Below, piece by piece: positions 27,303 to 37,419 of a DNA stretch of 64,000 bases. Position numbers and translations under genes: made by a program. How positions within the stretch are numbered: the stretch's first letter is position 1; each line of letters starts with the position of its first letter. The DNA is taken from contig NZ_QLLL01000009.1 of NCBI RefSeq assembly GCF_003259335.1, positions 62,001-126,000 of the forward strand, read 5' to 3'. The notes under the pieces were generated by a model, which was not told the DNA's origin, did not search any database, and saw only the letters and a program-made list of their open reading frames with translations. Source of the stretch: Chitinophaga skermanii. Its GTDB lineage: Bacteria > Bacteroidota > Bacteroidia > Chitinophagales > Chitinophagaceae.

Positions 27303-27785
27303 CTATGGTTGCACAACAAATACAAACAAGGTAGGTTTATTGCGATACAATACACTATCTCCTTTTTGAATCCATTCTCCTCCACTTGGTAATTCTGGGT
27401 ATACCAGCCCTTGTTGTTCTTTTATCATGAACATCTTAGGCCGCCAGCTTTCCATTTCCAGCAGCATAGGATCTGCTAACAAAGAGCCTTTCTCGTAATG
27501 AATAAATTCCCCCGTCGGCTTATATACCTGCGCTTTCTCTATTTCACCTTTAGGCCCCATTTCTATGCGTGATTTTCGCAAATAAGTATCACCATCAAAC
27601 TTCCATAAGCAAGTAGCAGGATCGGCACAATAACGGTAATCAGGCTTTACTAATTCTAACTGCAACATCGACTTCAACCAAATTGTATCCACCTTTGGGG
27701 GTGGCGCAACGGTTACCACCTTTTCGGGTTTCTTGCCGCAGGCAGTGATGAAGAGAATAATGACAGTTAAATACTTCAATTTCAT
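27303..27785 (-). CDS. small lipoprotein of unknown function
   Basis: A 160-residue predicted lipoprotein. The signal LTVIILFITAC has a good lipobox with lipidation at the cysteine before GKKPEK. The ATG at 27785 is chosen because the alternative at 27809 adds residues before an already complete signal. The mature part contains a cysteine pair (YCADPATCLW) and a W-R-P motif (MESWRPKMFMI). No family recognised. A second, apparently broken lipoprotein-like gene lies just upstream on the same strand. Confidence 0.7.
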   Translation of the reverse strand: MKLKYLTVIILFITACGKKPEKVVTVAPPPKVDTIWLKSMLQLELVKPDYRYCADPATCLWKFDGDTYLRKSRIEMGPKGEIEKAQVYKPTGEFIHYEKGSLLADPMLLEMESWRPKMFMIKEQQGLVYPELPSGGEWIQKGDSVLYRNKPTLFVFVVQP

Positions 27786-27883
27786 ATGGGCATAAGATGT
27801 TGAGCGCACAAAATTAAAAAAACCGTGCCAGTAATATTGTAAACACTGGTTTAAATCTTAAAATAAACCCCTATCACCTTGTT

Positions 27884-28415
27884 TTACAGTACTTCCTCAT
27901 AAATGCAGCGCTCTGATCGTATTATGTAAATACATACAAGTACCTTTCCGCCAATACCAATATAAACGAAGCCGTGCTCCTTGTTAAATAAGTGCCCCCT
28001 AACTTCACTTACAGGTAAAAAGTGCCCAAAATTGCTGTGTCCTTTCGTTATAAGTACATTTTCCCTTGCCAGTGATGTCTGATGTCCAGCTGTAAACAAG
28101 GTATCTTGTAATAAGGCCTCCTTTGTATAAGGCACAGGCCCTTCAGGAAGATAAATGGCCGCTGAATCTATTTCTCCTAAAGTATCTAAAAATACTTCTG
28201 AACGCTTAACACAATGGTTACCTATAAACGAAAAGCTTGCGTAATTATTCGCTTCATACTGGTAATTACTGTCAACTTGTAGCTTGTAGGGCAGTTAGTA
28301 GCATAGAGGAAAACCAAAAGTGTGTCAAATCCCCTTGCGAGCTCGCAATATGCCTGTTACTAGGTAGGGAGCAGTATGCGATGCATATTGCTAAAACAAC
28401 TAGGTACTTTATCAT
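27884..28415 (-). pseudogene. lipoprotein-like gene interrupted by a probable frameshift
   Basis: An ATG at 28415 opens a frame with a convincing lipoprotein signal, MIKYLVVLAICIAYCSLPSN. That frame ends at a TGA after about 45 codons. The neighbouring frame, which has no ATG, GTG or TTG start for a long way, then runs open from there to the stop at 27884 and reads as protein (YKLQVDSNYQYEANNYASF, GHLFNKEHGFVYIGIGGKVL). A one-base shift near 28285-28305 would join them into one protein of about 175 residues. Either this is a pseudogene or the sequence has an error. The family is unknown. Confidence 0.5.
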
Positions 28416-28450
28416 ATAGTTCGGTTAAATCTTACACAATATATCAAAAT

Positions 28451-28476
28451 AAAAAACCCCCGGTGAAAACCGGGGG
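28451..28476 (-). terminator. terminator of glutamine synthetase
   Basis: CCCCCGGT (28457-28464) pairs with ACCGGGGG (28469-28476) around a four-base loop (GAAA as read on the plus strand); the A run at 28451-28456 is the minus-strand T tract. Confidence 0.9.
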
Positions 28477-28507
28477 CCATCATACACCAAAACAATCTTA
28501 CGGTTTT

Positions 28508-30700
28508 TTATCGCAAGAAAAGCAGCTCTCTGTATTTGGGTAATCCCCAAATCTTGTCATCTACTAAGAATTCTAATTTATCTGCATGGTAGCGGATAAC
28601 GTCGAAGTACGGCTGTTTGATCTTCTCACAGTAGTCGATCGCTTTTTGACGGCTATCAGACAGCTTGTTAGCTGTTTTACGCGCCTCGATCATTGCCTGT
28701 ACATTTTCACTGATGACATTAATATGTTCAGAAATTTTGTTCGCAATTTGAACCTGTGCTTTGTAAGCCGATTCAGGGAAACCAATTTCTTTTAAGCCTT
28801 TAATGTTTACCAACAATTCGTTTAAGTATTTAACGGCTGAAGGTAAAATGTTGTTAGTAGCGATTTCGCCGATAACACGAGCTTCGATTTGTACTTTCTT
28901 CACGTAATCTTCTAACAAGATTTCATGACGAGCGTGCAATTCTTTCTCATTGTAAACACCTGTACCTACGAACAATGCAGTAGCTTTAGGCGTAACAAAC
29001 GCATCTAATGCACGTGGTGTAGTTTTGATGTTTTCTAAGCCGCGTTTTTCAGCTTCTTTTTCCCACTCTTCGCTATAACCATCGCCTTCAAATAAAATTC
29101 TTTCTGAATCTACGATGTATTTGCGTAAAGTTTGCATAATGGCGATTTCTTTTTTCTCGCCTTTTTCGATCAACGCATCCACTTCTACTTTAAAGTTTTG
29201 AAGTGTGTTAGCCATGATCGTGTTCAAAACTGTCATTGCAGAAGAACAGTTCGCTGAAGAACCTACTGCACGGAATTCGAATTTATTACCTGTAAATGCG
29301 AATGGTGAAGTACGGTTACGATCTGTATTATCTAATAACAATTCTGGAATATGACGGTGAAGATCCAATTTAAGGATAGCTTCGTCTTGTTCGTCGAATT
29401 TATTGTTAACGCGAGTTTTCACTTCTTGTAATACTTCTGATAAGTATTTACCACAGAATACAGAAATGATGGCTGGAGGAGCTTCGTTTGCACCTAAACG
29501 GAAATCGTTGCTCGGTGAAGCGATAGACGCTCTTAACAAATCTGCGTTATCATGTACTGCTTTAATCGCGTTCACGAAGAAAGTCAAGAACATCAAGTTA
29601 GTTTTTGGTGTTTTACCAGGCGCTAATAAGTTAACACCAGTATCCGTAGCCAAAGACCAGTTATTGTGTTTACCAGAACCGTTGATGCCAGCGAATGGTT
29701 TTTCGTGGAATAATACACGTAATTTATGACGCTTAGCAACTTTGTTCATCACATCCATCAACAATGAGTTGTGATCAACTGCAATGTTCACTTCTTCGAA
29801 GATAGGCGCACACTCAAACTGAGCAGGAGCTACCTCGTTGTGACGAGTTCTTAAAGGAATACCTAATTTGTAAGATTCTTCTTCGAAATCGCGCATGAAA
29901 GCATACGCACGCTCAGGGATAGCACCGAAGTAGTGATCTTCCAATTGTTGACCTTTAGCAGGCGCATGACCAACAACTGTACGGCCACACATTACTAAGT
30001 CAGGACGAGCATTCGCCAAACCTTCGTCAACTAAGAAATATTCTTGTTCCCAACCTAAAGTAGTAGTTACTTTTGTTACATTTTTATCGAAGTAGTTACA
30101 AACTTCAACAGCAGCCTTATCCAAAGCAGCCGTAGCTTTTAACAATGGAGCTTTATAATCTAAAGATTCGCCAGTGTAAGCAACGAAGATCGTAGGAATG
30201 CAAAGTGTTTTACCTGCACCTTGATCGATGATGAATGGAGGTGAAGATGGATCCCATGCAGTATAACCTCTAGCTTCAAAAGTAGCACGAATACCACCGT
30301 TAGGGAAGCTGGAAGCATCTGGTTCTTGTTGTACTAATGCATCGCCATCGAAAGTTTCGATCGCAGTACCATCACCTTTCAATGTGAAGAAAGAGTCATG
30401 TTTTTCTGCTGTAGTACCTGTTAAAGGTTGGAACCAGTGTGTATAGTGAGTGACACCCTTTTTCATTGCCCAAGCTTTCAAGCCTGAAGCAATTTGGTCG
30501 GCCATTTTACGTTCAATTTTAGAACCCGCTTTAATAGAGTTCATCAAACTTTTGTAAGCCTCGTCGCTCAAGAATTCGCGAGAAGTTTTGGCTGAAAATA
30601 CATTGATACCGAAAGCATCAGTGATTTTACCGTTGTCTGCTTTGGTTTTAACATCTACGCCGGTTAAACCTTCCAGCGCTGTTAAGCGTAAAGATTGCAT
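28508..30700 (-). CDS. glnN: glutamine synthetase type III
   Basis: Makes glutamine from glutamate and ammonia with ATP. At 730 residues it is the long GSIII class typical of Bacteroidota and some cyanobacteria rather than the 450-residue GSI. Segments include DGSSFPNGG-like ASSFPNGGIRATFEARGYTAWD, GWEQEYFLVD (glutamate ligands), HNEVAPAQFE and GINGSGKHNNWSL (ATP and glutamate site), and NRTSPFAFTGNKFEFR. The start is placed at ATG 30700 (MQSLRLTALEGL), which fits the family better than 30733. It is head to head with purL across about 400 bases; no GlnK or Amt gene is close. Confidence 0.95.
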   Translation of the reverse strand: MQSLRLTALEGLTGVDVKTKADNGKITDAFGINVFSAKTSREFLSDEAYKSLMNSIKAGSKIERKMADQIASGLKAWAMKKGVTHYTHWFQPLTGTTAEKHDSFFTLKGDGTAIETFDGDALVQQEPDASSFPNGGIRATFEARGYTAWDPSSPPFIIDQGAGKTLCIPTIFVAYTGESLDYKAPLLKATAALDKAAVEVCNYFDKNVTKVTTTLGWEQEYFLVDEGLANARPDLVMCGRTVVGHAPAKGQQLEDHYFGAIPERAYAFMRDFEEESYKLGIPLRTRHNEVAPAQFECAPIFEEVNIAVDHNSLLMDVMNKVAKRHKLRVLFHEKPFAGINGSGKHNNWSLATDTGVNLLAPGKTPKTNLMFLTFFVNAIKAVHDNADLLRASIASPSNDFRLGANEAPPAIISVFCGKYLSEVLQEVKTRVNNKFDEQDEAILKLDLHRHIPELLLDNTDRNRTSPFAFTGNKFEFRAVGSSANCSSAMTVLNTIMANTLQNFKVEVDALIEKGEKKEIAIMQTLRKYIVDSERILFEGDGYSEEWEKEAEKRGLENIKTTPRALDAFVTPKATALFVGTGVYNEKELHARHEILLEDYVKKVQIEARVIGEIATNNILPSAVKYLNELLVNIKGLKEIGFPESAYKAQVQIANKISEHINVISENVQAMIEARKTANKLSDSRQKAIDYCEKIKQPYFDVIRYHADKLEFLVDDKIWGLPKYRELLFLR

Positions 30701-31098
30701 GCTGTGAGAAATTTTATACAAAAAAACATCCATTAAATTTAAAAAGCAAGAAAGTGTTCAAAAAATCAAAAAAAATTACAATCAGGTTGAAAAAATCCCG
30801 ACTTTTTTGCGATTTGAGTAAAAATCGAGCATCTCAGCTCTCCAAAACACATGTATATAAAATTCGATAATATGATTTTAAGGCCCGTTTCCCATCACGA
30901 AGGCCAAATTTGCTGACATAGATCATAGATTTATGCCATTTCAGACCCGCCAAAGTGGGAAATTCCCCTCCCCTCTACCCCTTCCCTCCCAGTCTTTTCC
31001 ACTTTAACATATAATATTAACAGCTTTCAAAGCCCACGCTTGTCAATCAACAAGAAATCACGTAGGTTTGCATCTTCTTTTTAAATCGTAATTGTTAC
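30701..31098. other. divergent intergenic region between glnN and purL
   Basis: About 400 bases that must hold both promoters. A strong purL promoter is visible at 31040-31070. On the minus side I find no exact TAnnTTTG box for glnN, so its promoter may use another sigma factor or a degenerate box. No riboswitch structure was recognised. Confidence 0.6.
31040..31070 (+). promoter_or_regulatory. promoter of purL
   Basis: TTG (31040-31042), 20 bases, then TAGGTTTG (31063-31070): a full Bacteroidota-type promoter. The start site would be near 31077, 20 bases before the ATG. Confidence 0.75.
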
Positions 31099-33327
31099 AT
31101 GCAAACCACAGTAGAAACAGCCGAACAGTTAGGTCTAACAGCAGACGAATTTGAGCGTATAAAATCCGTAATGGGCAGAACGCCTAATTTCACGGAACTC
31201 AGTATGTACTCCGTTATGTGGAGTGAACACTGTAGCTACAAAAACTCAATCGTTTGGCTCAAAACTTTGCCCCGTGAAGGCGACCGCTTACTCGTAAAAG
31301 CTGGTGAAGAAAATGCAGGCTTAGTTGACATCGGCGACGGCTTAGCGTGCGTATTTAAAATTGAATCGCATAACCACCCTTCTGCGATCGAACCTTTCCA
31401 AGGTGCCGCTACGGGTGTTGGTGGTATTCACCGCGATATCTTCACAATGGGTGCTCGTCCTATCGCTGCCCTCAACTCGCTCCGCTTTGGTAACATCAAC
31501 GATAAAAAAAATCAACACTTATTAAAAGGTGTCGTTCACGGTATCAGTCACTACGGTAACTGCTTCGGCGTTCCAACCGTAGGTGGTGAAGTTTACTTCG
31601 AAAACTGTTACAGCACTAACCCGCTTGTAAATGCTATGAGCGTTGGTATCGTGAAAGTTGGTCAAACCGTTTCCGCTACTTCATACGGCGAAGGCAACCC
31701 TGTATTCATCGTAGGTTCTGCAACCGGTAAAGATGGTATCGGTGGTGCTTCTTTCGCTTCTGCAGATATCACGGAAGAAAGCGCGCAAGATTTACCTGCC
31801 GTTCAAGTAGGTGATCCTTTCCAAGAAAAGAAATTATTGGAAGCTTGCTTGGAACTTATCCAAACCGGCGCTTTAGTAGGTATGCAAGATATGGGCGCTG
31901 CCGGTATCACTTGCTCTACTTCCGAAATGAGTGCGAAAGGTGAACACGGTATGAAAATCGACCTCGAAAAAGTACCTACTCGCCAAGAAAATATGAAAGG
32001 ATGGGAAATGTTGTTGAGCGAAAGCCAAGAACGTATGCTCATCGTAGTAATCAAAGGCCGCGAACAAGAAGTACTCGATGTATTCGAGAAATGGGACTTA
32101 CACGCTGAACAAATCGGTGTGGTTACAAAAGAACCCAACTTGAAGTTCTATATGAACGGCGAATTGGAAGCCGACCTTCCAACTGATAGCATGGTACTCG
32201 GCGGCGGTGCTCCTCAATACCACCGTGCTTACGTTGAACCTGCTTACTTCGAAAAAATTAAAGCATTCGATATCCATAAAATCGCTGATGTTGTTGACGC
32301 GAAATTTGTTGCTGAACGCTTAATCCAAATCCCTAACATCGCTTCTAAACGTTGGATCTACAACCAATACGATAGCATGGTAGGTACTGCAAATGCTAGC
32401 ACAAACGCACCTTCAGATGCTTCTATCGTAAGCGTAAAAGGTACGAAGAAAGCTTTAGCACTTACAACCGACTGTAACAGCCGTTATGTATACGCTAATC
32501 CTTTCGTAGGTGGCCAAATTGCGGTGGCTGAAGCTGCTCGTAACATTGTATGTAGCGGTGGCGAACCAGTTGCCATCACGAACTGCTTGAACTTCGGTAA
32601 CCCTTACGATCCAGAAGTTTACTACCAATTCGTTTACGCAATTAAAGGTATGAGCGAATCTTGTAAGAAATTCAATACACCGGTAACAGGTGGTAACGTA
32701 AGCTTCTACAACCAATCTCCAGACGGTCCTGTTTACCCAACGCCTACTATCGGTATGCTCGGTGTATTAGACAACATGGATGCTACACGCACAACCCTCA
32801 ATTTCAAAAATGATGGCGACTTGATCTACTTAGTAGGTCGTAGCTATAACGATATCAGCAGCTCAGAATACTTGCACAAATTGATCGGTATCGAGTTCTC
32901 TCCTGCGCCTCACTTCAACCTCGAAGAAGAAGCACAATTGCAGAAAGCGATCACTAAATTGATCAAAGCAGGCTTAATCGAATCTGCACACGACGTTAGC
33001 GAAGGTGGTTTGTTCACTACATTGTTGGAAAAAGCAATGGTGAATGGCCTCGGTTTCGATGTAACTACTAACAAGATCTTCCGTAAAGATGCTTACTTGT
33101 TCGGCGAATCTCAAAGCCGCGTAGTTGTATCTGTAAAACCTGCTAACAAAGAGAAATTCGAAGCTTTATTACACGGTTTAGTAGACGCTACAGAACAATC
33201 TGTTCGCTACGAAAAAATCGGTACTGTTAAAGGTGAAAGCATTGCTATCGACGGTGAAAACTGGGGCGATGTTAAAACTTGGAAAAACAAGTACGATACT
33301 GCTATCGAAAAACACTTCGAAGCGTAA
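31099..33327 (+). CDS. purL: phosphoribosylformylglycinamidine synthase subunit PurL
   Basis: Fourth step of purine synthesis: converts FGAR to FGAM with ATP and ammonia. The 742-residue length marks the small PurL that works with separate PurS and PurQ. Visible motifs include MWSEHCSYKNS (32-42 region), IESHNHPSAIEPFQGAATGVGGI, GNCFGVPTVGGE, and the second-half SCKKFNTPVTGGNVSFYNQ and AHDVSEGGL. PurQ and PurS are not in the window. Monocistronic, with its own promoter and terminator. Confidence 0.96.
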   Translation: MQTTVETAEQLGLTADEFERIKSVMGRTPNFTELSMYSVMWSEHCSYKNSIVWLKTLPREGDRLLVKAGEENAGLVDIGDGLACVFKIESHNHPSAIEPFQGAATGVGGIHRDIFTMGARPIAALNSLRFGNINDKKNQHLLKGVVHGISHYGNCFGVPTVGGEVYFENCYSTNPLVNAMSVGIVKVGQTVSATSYGEGNPVFIVGSATGKDGIGGASFASADITEESAQDLPAVQVGDPFQEKKLLEACLELIQTGALVGMQDMGAAGITCSTSEMSAKGEHGMKIDLEKVPTRQENMKGWEMLLSESQERMLIVVIKGREQEVLDVFEKWDLHAEQIGVVTKEPNLKFYMNGELEADLPTDSMVLGGGAPQYHRAYVEPAYFEKIKAFDIHKIADVVDAKFVAERLIQIPNIASKRWIYNQYDSMVGTANASTNAPSDASIVSVKGTKKALALTTDCNSRYVYANPFVGGQIAVAEAARNIVCSGGEPVAITNCLNFGNPYDPEVYYQFVYAIKGMSESCKKFNTPVTGGNVSFYNQSPDGPVYPTPTIGMLGVLDNMDATRTTLNFKNDGDLIYLVGRSYNDISSSEYLHKLIGIEFSPAPHFNLEEEAQLQKAITKLIKAGLIESAHDVSEGGLFTTLLEKAMVNGLGFDVTTNKIFRKDAYLFGESQSRVVVSVKPANKEKFEALLHGLVDATEQSVRYEKIGTVKGESIAIDGENWGDVKTWKNKYDTAIEKHFEA

Positions 33328-33346
33328 TTATATTACAACTTATATA

Positions 33347-33387
33347 AGAAAGCCTCCGCTCTACTTTAGAATGGAGGCTTTCTTTTT
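33347..33387 (+). terminator. terminator of purL
   Basis: AGAAAGCCTCC (33347-33357) pairs with GGAGGCTTTCT (33373-33383), then T. Confidence 0.85.
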
Positions 33388-33502
33388 GTAGTGAACGGTT
33401 GTAGTATTATGCAGCCCTAGTTGCGTCGCCCGTATCGGGGTTTGTGCTACTATAGAGCGTAGCCCAATGCGGCTCCTACCCTCGCCTGTGCGACGCCACT
33501 AC
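33388..33502. repeat. GC-rich structured intergenic element (REP- or MITE-like candidate)
   Basis: A 115-base block that is clearly richer in G and C than its surroundings. Ends are inverted: GTAGTG (33388-33393) with CACTAC (33497-33502), and GCGTCGC (33423-33429) with GCGACGC (33490-33496). Inner GCTAC and GTAGC can pair as well. It encodes no protein. A 13-of-14 match to part of it (CGACGCAA-TAGGG, reading the reverse strand) lies at about 59691. Copy number elsewhere in the genome cannot be seen. Confidence 0.4.
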
Positions 33503-33601
33503 GGTTGAATAGAATTTATATAGCCTATACCCTCCCACAAAAAAATAACCCCATCTCTACAACGTAGAAATAGGGCCATTTTAACAATTATGCTTAGCAA
33601 G

Positions 33602-34651
33602 TTATTTCCGCTTTTTCTTACTGGTACGTTTGTATAAAATCCAGCTACCCGATAACGCCAGTATCCCCGGTGTTAAGCCTAATAAACACCAAATGATTTT
33701 CACAAATAAACCCCCGAAATTCCCAAAGTGCAACGGCGCTATACATGCTTGGAACTTCTGGCCGAAGGTGGCTTTGTTGAGGTTCGTTAACTTCTTCACC
33801 TCACCCGTAGCCGATAACGCAACGCTCGAGTTATATTCGCCAAAGAACTTCGTACCACCAGTATTCCCCATGAAAAGTACTGGGTCGCCCTGCTTTTTTG
33901 GAGTACGTATACCCATAATGCGCAAATCCGGGAACACCTCTTTCGCCTTTGTATACAACGCATCAAATGAAATAGCGCTTAAATCCGTACTTTGAATCAC
34001 TTTCCCGTTCTTGCGAGCATTCACCACTTTAATCTCCATCATTATCCCCGTAACCACAATGATCAAGTTAAAGATCAAGGCCCAAACGCCTATGATGCGG
34101 TGCAAGTTGCGCCAACGACGGTTCTTATTACGCCACTCCAATTTCGTTTTAAAGGTGAGTACTTTCGCGAACGATTTCCGGTAAATTATAATCCCTGTAA
34201 TAATCGATATAGCAAATAATATCCCCGTAATTAAAATCACCCAAGCACCTTTAAACCCACTTAACAAGGTAAAGTGTAAATACATGACCCAACCCGAAAA
34301 ATAGCCTGTATTACTACGTTGTGCAATTACTTCTGCTGTATAAGGGTTCACCACTACGTATATCCTTCTTTCCGGGCCGTATTCTGCACGTAAAATACAC
34401 GTCGCATTCGGCTCTTGCGGCAATCGAAGAATATTCATAATGGGATTGCCTTCAAGCGATTTTGCTGCTGCTTGGTAAATGCTATCCAAGGGCTTTCTTT
34501 CGCCTTGTGGTTGCACATGAAACAACATGGGATGCATGGCTTCATCAATCTCGTCGCTAAAAACTAATAAACTGCCTGTTAAACTCAAAAGCAGGAGCAA
34601 AGCTCCTGCTATGATTCCCGCAAGGGAATGTATCTTAAATATTTTCTTCAC
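33602..34651 (-). CDS. PepSY-associated membrane protein, probable siderophore-iron reductase partner
   Basis: A 349-residue inner-membrane protein with four spans: HSLAGIIAGALLLLLSLTGSLLVF near the N-terminus, two in the middle (WVILITGILFAISIITGIII; IGVWALIFNLIIVVTGIMM) and one C-terminal (IIWCLLGLTPGILALSGSWILY), with PepSY-like periplasmic domains between them. Conserved histidines such as YLHFTLLSG and NLHRIIG sit in or near spans as in haem-coordinating members. The gene begins two bases after the stop of the TonB receptor, so the two are coupled, as is typical for iron-siderophore uptake units. Confidence 0.85.
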   Translation of the reverse strand: MKKIFKIHSLAGIIAGALLLLLSLTGSLLVFSDEIDEAMHPMLFHVQPQGERKPLDSIYQAAAKSLEGNPIMNILRLPQEPNATCILRAEYGPERRIYVVVNPYTAEVIAQRSNTGYFSGWVMYLHFTLLSGFKGAWVILITGILFAISIITGIIIYRKSFAKVLTFKTKLEWRNKNRRWRNLHRIIGVWALIFNLIIVVTGIMMEIKVVNARKNGKVIQSTDLSAISFDALYTKAKEVFPDLRIMGIRTPKKQGDPVLFMGNTGGTKFFGEYNSSVALSATGEVKKLTNLNKATFGQKFQACIAPLHFGNFGGLFVKIIWCLLGLTPGILALSGSWILYKRTSKKKRK

Positions 34652-34653
34652 CC

Positions 34654-37011
34654 TTAGAATTTATAGGTATAGTTAATGCTAATGCGTGTACCCGTTCCTT
34701 TAGCATAGTAATCAACACGCGAATTCCACATCGAAGGTACAGTGTAATAATCTTTATTGAAAAGGTTATCTACACCTACGTTAATAGTGCTATGCGCATC
34801 AAAGTTATAACTAGTATTCAAACTAAATATCGAGAATGCTTCCACCGGACCTTTACCATAAGCATACGCTTTTGTAGTGGGATCGGGGTTGAAACGCTCG
34901 CGGCTGCAAGCTCTCAACATTTGCAAACGAATGTATAATTGCTTAATGGGCTGATAACGTATATAAGCAGTTAATTTAGGTGGGGCAATTTTATCACCCA
35001 ACATGTAAGCATCTTCTTTATCGTTGTATTTACCGTTTTTGTTCAAGTCCAATTTACCTTCTGTATAAGAGTAAGAGCCACCCGCACCTAGGTTTTTCAA
35101 GATGCGTACATCAGCAGCAAATTCGTAACCATAGATCTTTTGTGGATCGCGGGCAATTTCAAATTTACCTTCTGGTGTTAATACATAGTTCGCACCTAAT
35201 TTAGAAGTACTGATGTAGTAGCTACCTTCGAAATCAACAGGACCCACAGTGCTGCTGAAACCTGCTTCGTAGTTATTCGCAATCACCGCTTTTGTTTTTA
35301 AACGAGATACCGTATTCTCTTCCGCGGAACGTAAGATTCTACCCAATTCGTTCACAGAGAAGCTTTGTGAATAACTTACAAATGGTTTGAAGAACGACCA
35401 ACGGTTGTAACGTAAACCCGTGTTAAAGACAAATGCATTGTACTCGATTTTACCACCTTTTACAGGTACACCACCTACATCATATTGACCCGTTTTTTGG
35501 TTCAAAGAAATGATGGTAGTATAATCTGGTACATCAATGCTAATGTTCTCGTAACGTGCACCTGCTTTCCACACGAAGTGTTTGAAGAAAGTAGCTTTCA
35601 ACTGTGCATACGGCGCCGTGTTTTTCATGTCCATTTCTGGTACCCATAAGCGGCCGTCTGTTAATGTTTGTGCAGTTTTATCGTTTAAGATGTCGACACC
35701 ATATACTAGGTCGGCATCAATGTTTTTAGATACGGTAAAAGGTGTAGAGAAATTCACACGTGCACCTTTTTTATCGGAAGTGATCGTAGATTGACCACCA
35801 CCTGGCCAAGAATCAGTCCAGAAGAAAACTGTGTAGAACTTCTGCATGTACAAATTCACATCTAAGCTGGTATTGCCGATAATTTTCTCGCTGCTCCAGT
35901 GTAAGCTAGCATTGTGGTTGTAAGGAGTACCTTCTGGATCGCCTGGGCGTTTACCAAAAACACCGATGGTAGGAGATTCGCCGTATTTACCATTTTGGCG
36001 AATATAATCGGTACGTTGCTCGCTACCGAAGAAGTTATACATTAACTCTACGCGGTTGCGGGTGTTGATATTGTAACCCAATTTCGCAAAAGCGTTCCAG
36101 ATAGTGGTTTCACCCAAACCGTAATCGGGGTTAATAACTACACCTTTAGCATCTTTATAAACACCTGTTTGTTCGTATTGGCCCGATACTACGTAATCGA
36201 AATCTTTGTAGTAACCGCTGAATTGTTGACCTACTTTGAAGCCGCCGGTGTGTTGTGCCTCTTTCACTTGGGTATTAGCACCAAGGGTGGTTAAACCACT
36301 GAATGCTTTAGAACGATCCGCCTTTTTAGTGATGTAGTTAATCAAACCACCATCGGCACCATTACCATAGATAGCGGTTGCCCCTTTGATTACCTCAACT
36401 CTTTCGATCGCGGAAGGATCGATAGAGCGGATATCACGGCCACCGTTACGGAGTGGTGTAGATTGTGGGATACCGTCAACCATCACCAAAAGGTCGCGGC
36501 CACGTAAAGTTTGACCAGAGTTACCTGTTGTATTACTACCAAAACCTAAACCCGGTACGCTTACCGCCAAGATATCGGCGATGTTGTTACTGATATTCTT
36601 TTGAATGGCTAAATCTTTAGCACCGATAATGGTAACAGAAGAAGGCACTTCATCCAAGGTTTCTTGTTTACGAGATGCGGAAACAATGACTTCTTGTAGG
36701 TTCCCGTTTTGCACTAAAGTAAAAGTATAGGTAGTTGTATCGTTGGCATTTACTTGTACGTTTTGTTCAGCTGCTTTGAACCCTACGCTTGTAATTTTCA
36801 AGTGGTAAGCACCTGCGCTTGGTAGTTGTAATACGAAAGCACCTTGGTTATTCGCCACAGCACCTGTTTTAGAACCAATAACGCTGATATTCGCAAAAGG
36901 TACGCTTTCACCTGCATCGCTTTTCACGGTGCCTTTAATAGTCGCCTTTTGCGCAAAAGTAGAGATAGCTAGAAATAAGCCTATGAATGTTAAAACCGAA
37001 CTGCGAAGCAT
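34654..37011 (-). CDS. TonB-dependent receptor, siderophore type
   Basis: A 785-residue outer membrane receptor. Signal peptide ends AISTFAQ; a carboxypeptidase-regulatory-like domain follows (about 22-105), then the plug (SSVTIIGAKDLAIQ, GQTLRGRDLLVMVDGIP, IERVEVIKGATAIYGNGADGG) and the barrel ending in RISINYTYKF with the terminal aromatic residue. The INYITKKAD segment is typical of ferric-siderophore receptors. The start at ATG 37011 is fixed by a -7 box at 37045-37052: an earlier start at 37047 would lie inside it. The downstream PepSY gene supports an iron role. No Fur box was recognised. Confidence 0.92.
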   Translation of the reverse strand: MLRSSVLTFIGLFLAISTFAQKATIKGTVKSDAGESVPFANISVIGSKTGAVANNQGAFVLQLPSAGAYHLKITSVGFKAAEQNVQVNANDTTTYTFTLVQNGNLQEVIVSASRKQETLDEVPSSVTIIGAKDLAIQKNISNNIADILAVSVPGLGFGSNTTGNSGQTLRGRDLLVMVDGIPQSTPLRNGGRDIRSIDPSAIERVEVIKGATAIYGNGADGGLINYITKKADRSKAFSGLTTLGANTQVKEAQHTGGFKVGQQFSGYYKDFDYVVSGQYEQTGVYKDAKGVVINPDYGLGETTIWNAFAKLGYNINTRNRVELMYNFFGSEQRTDYIRQNGKYGESPTIGVFGKRPGDPEGTPYNHNASLHWSSEKIIGNTSLDVNLYMQKFYTVFFWTDSWPGGGQSTITSDKKGARVNFSTPFTVSKNIDADLVYGVDILNDKTAQTLTDGRLWVPEMDMKNTAPYAQLKATFFKHFVWKAGARYENISIDVPDYTTIISLNQKTGQYDVGGVPVKGGKIEYNAFVFNTGLRYNRWSFFKPFVSYSQSFSVNELGRILRSAEENTVSRLKTKAVIANNYEAGFSSTVGPVDFEGSYYISTSKLGANYVLTPEGKFEIARDPQKIYGYEFAADVRILKNLGAGGSYSYTEGKLDLNKNGKYNDKEDAYMLGDKIAPPKLTAYIRYQPIKQLYIRLQMLRACSRERFNPDPTTKAYAYGKGPVEAFSIFSLNTSYNFDAHSTINVGVDNLFNKDYYTVPSMWNSRVDYYAKGTGTRISINYTYKF

Positions 37012-37044
37012 GATTTGCAATGTGTGTAATGTGTAATTGAGGCG

Positions 37045-37052
37045 CAAAGGTA
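37045..37052 (-). promoter_or_regulatory. -7 box of the siderophore receptor operon
   Basis: CAAAGGTA on the plus strand is TACCTTTG on the minus strand. The start site would be near 37038, 27 bases before the ATG, and it excludes the more upstream start codon. Confidence 0.65.
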
Positions 37053-37419
37053 CTAGGTGTGAAAGTGGGGTTACTTACGCAAAAGGGAAAATCATTGATC
37101 AAATCGGGAAATATTAACGAATTATTCAATAGTTACATGCTCACCGTGACAATCCCTTCCTGTTCTTAACAAGTTATTAACAGATTACAACTTTCGTGGT
37201 ATAGATATACTATTTTTATGTACTATCTTTAAATAGAGCAGTTTAAGCATTTTGTTTTTTTCCGTCCCATTCTAAGAGAACTAATTAACCTTTATTTAAA
37301 CACATTTGACTTATTTGGATGACCATTTCCTATAAGAAGCCTTTAAGTAATTTTTACCATGTCCAGATTGATGAATTCCATTATTTAAAACACCTAGTGA
37401 AAGAAGTATTTGTTTTGTT

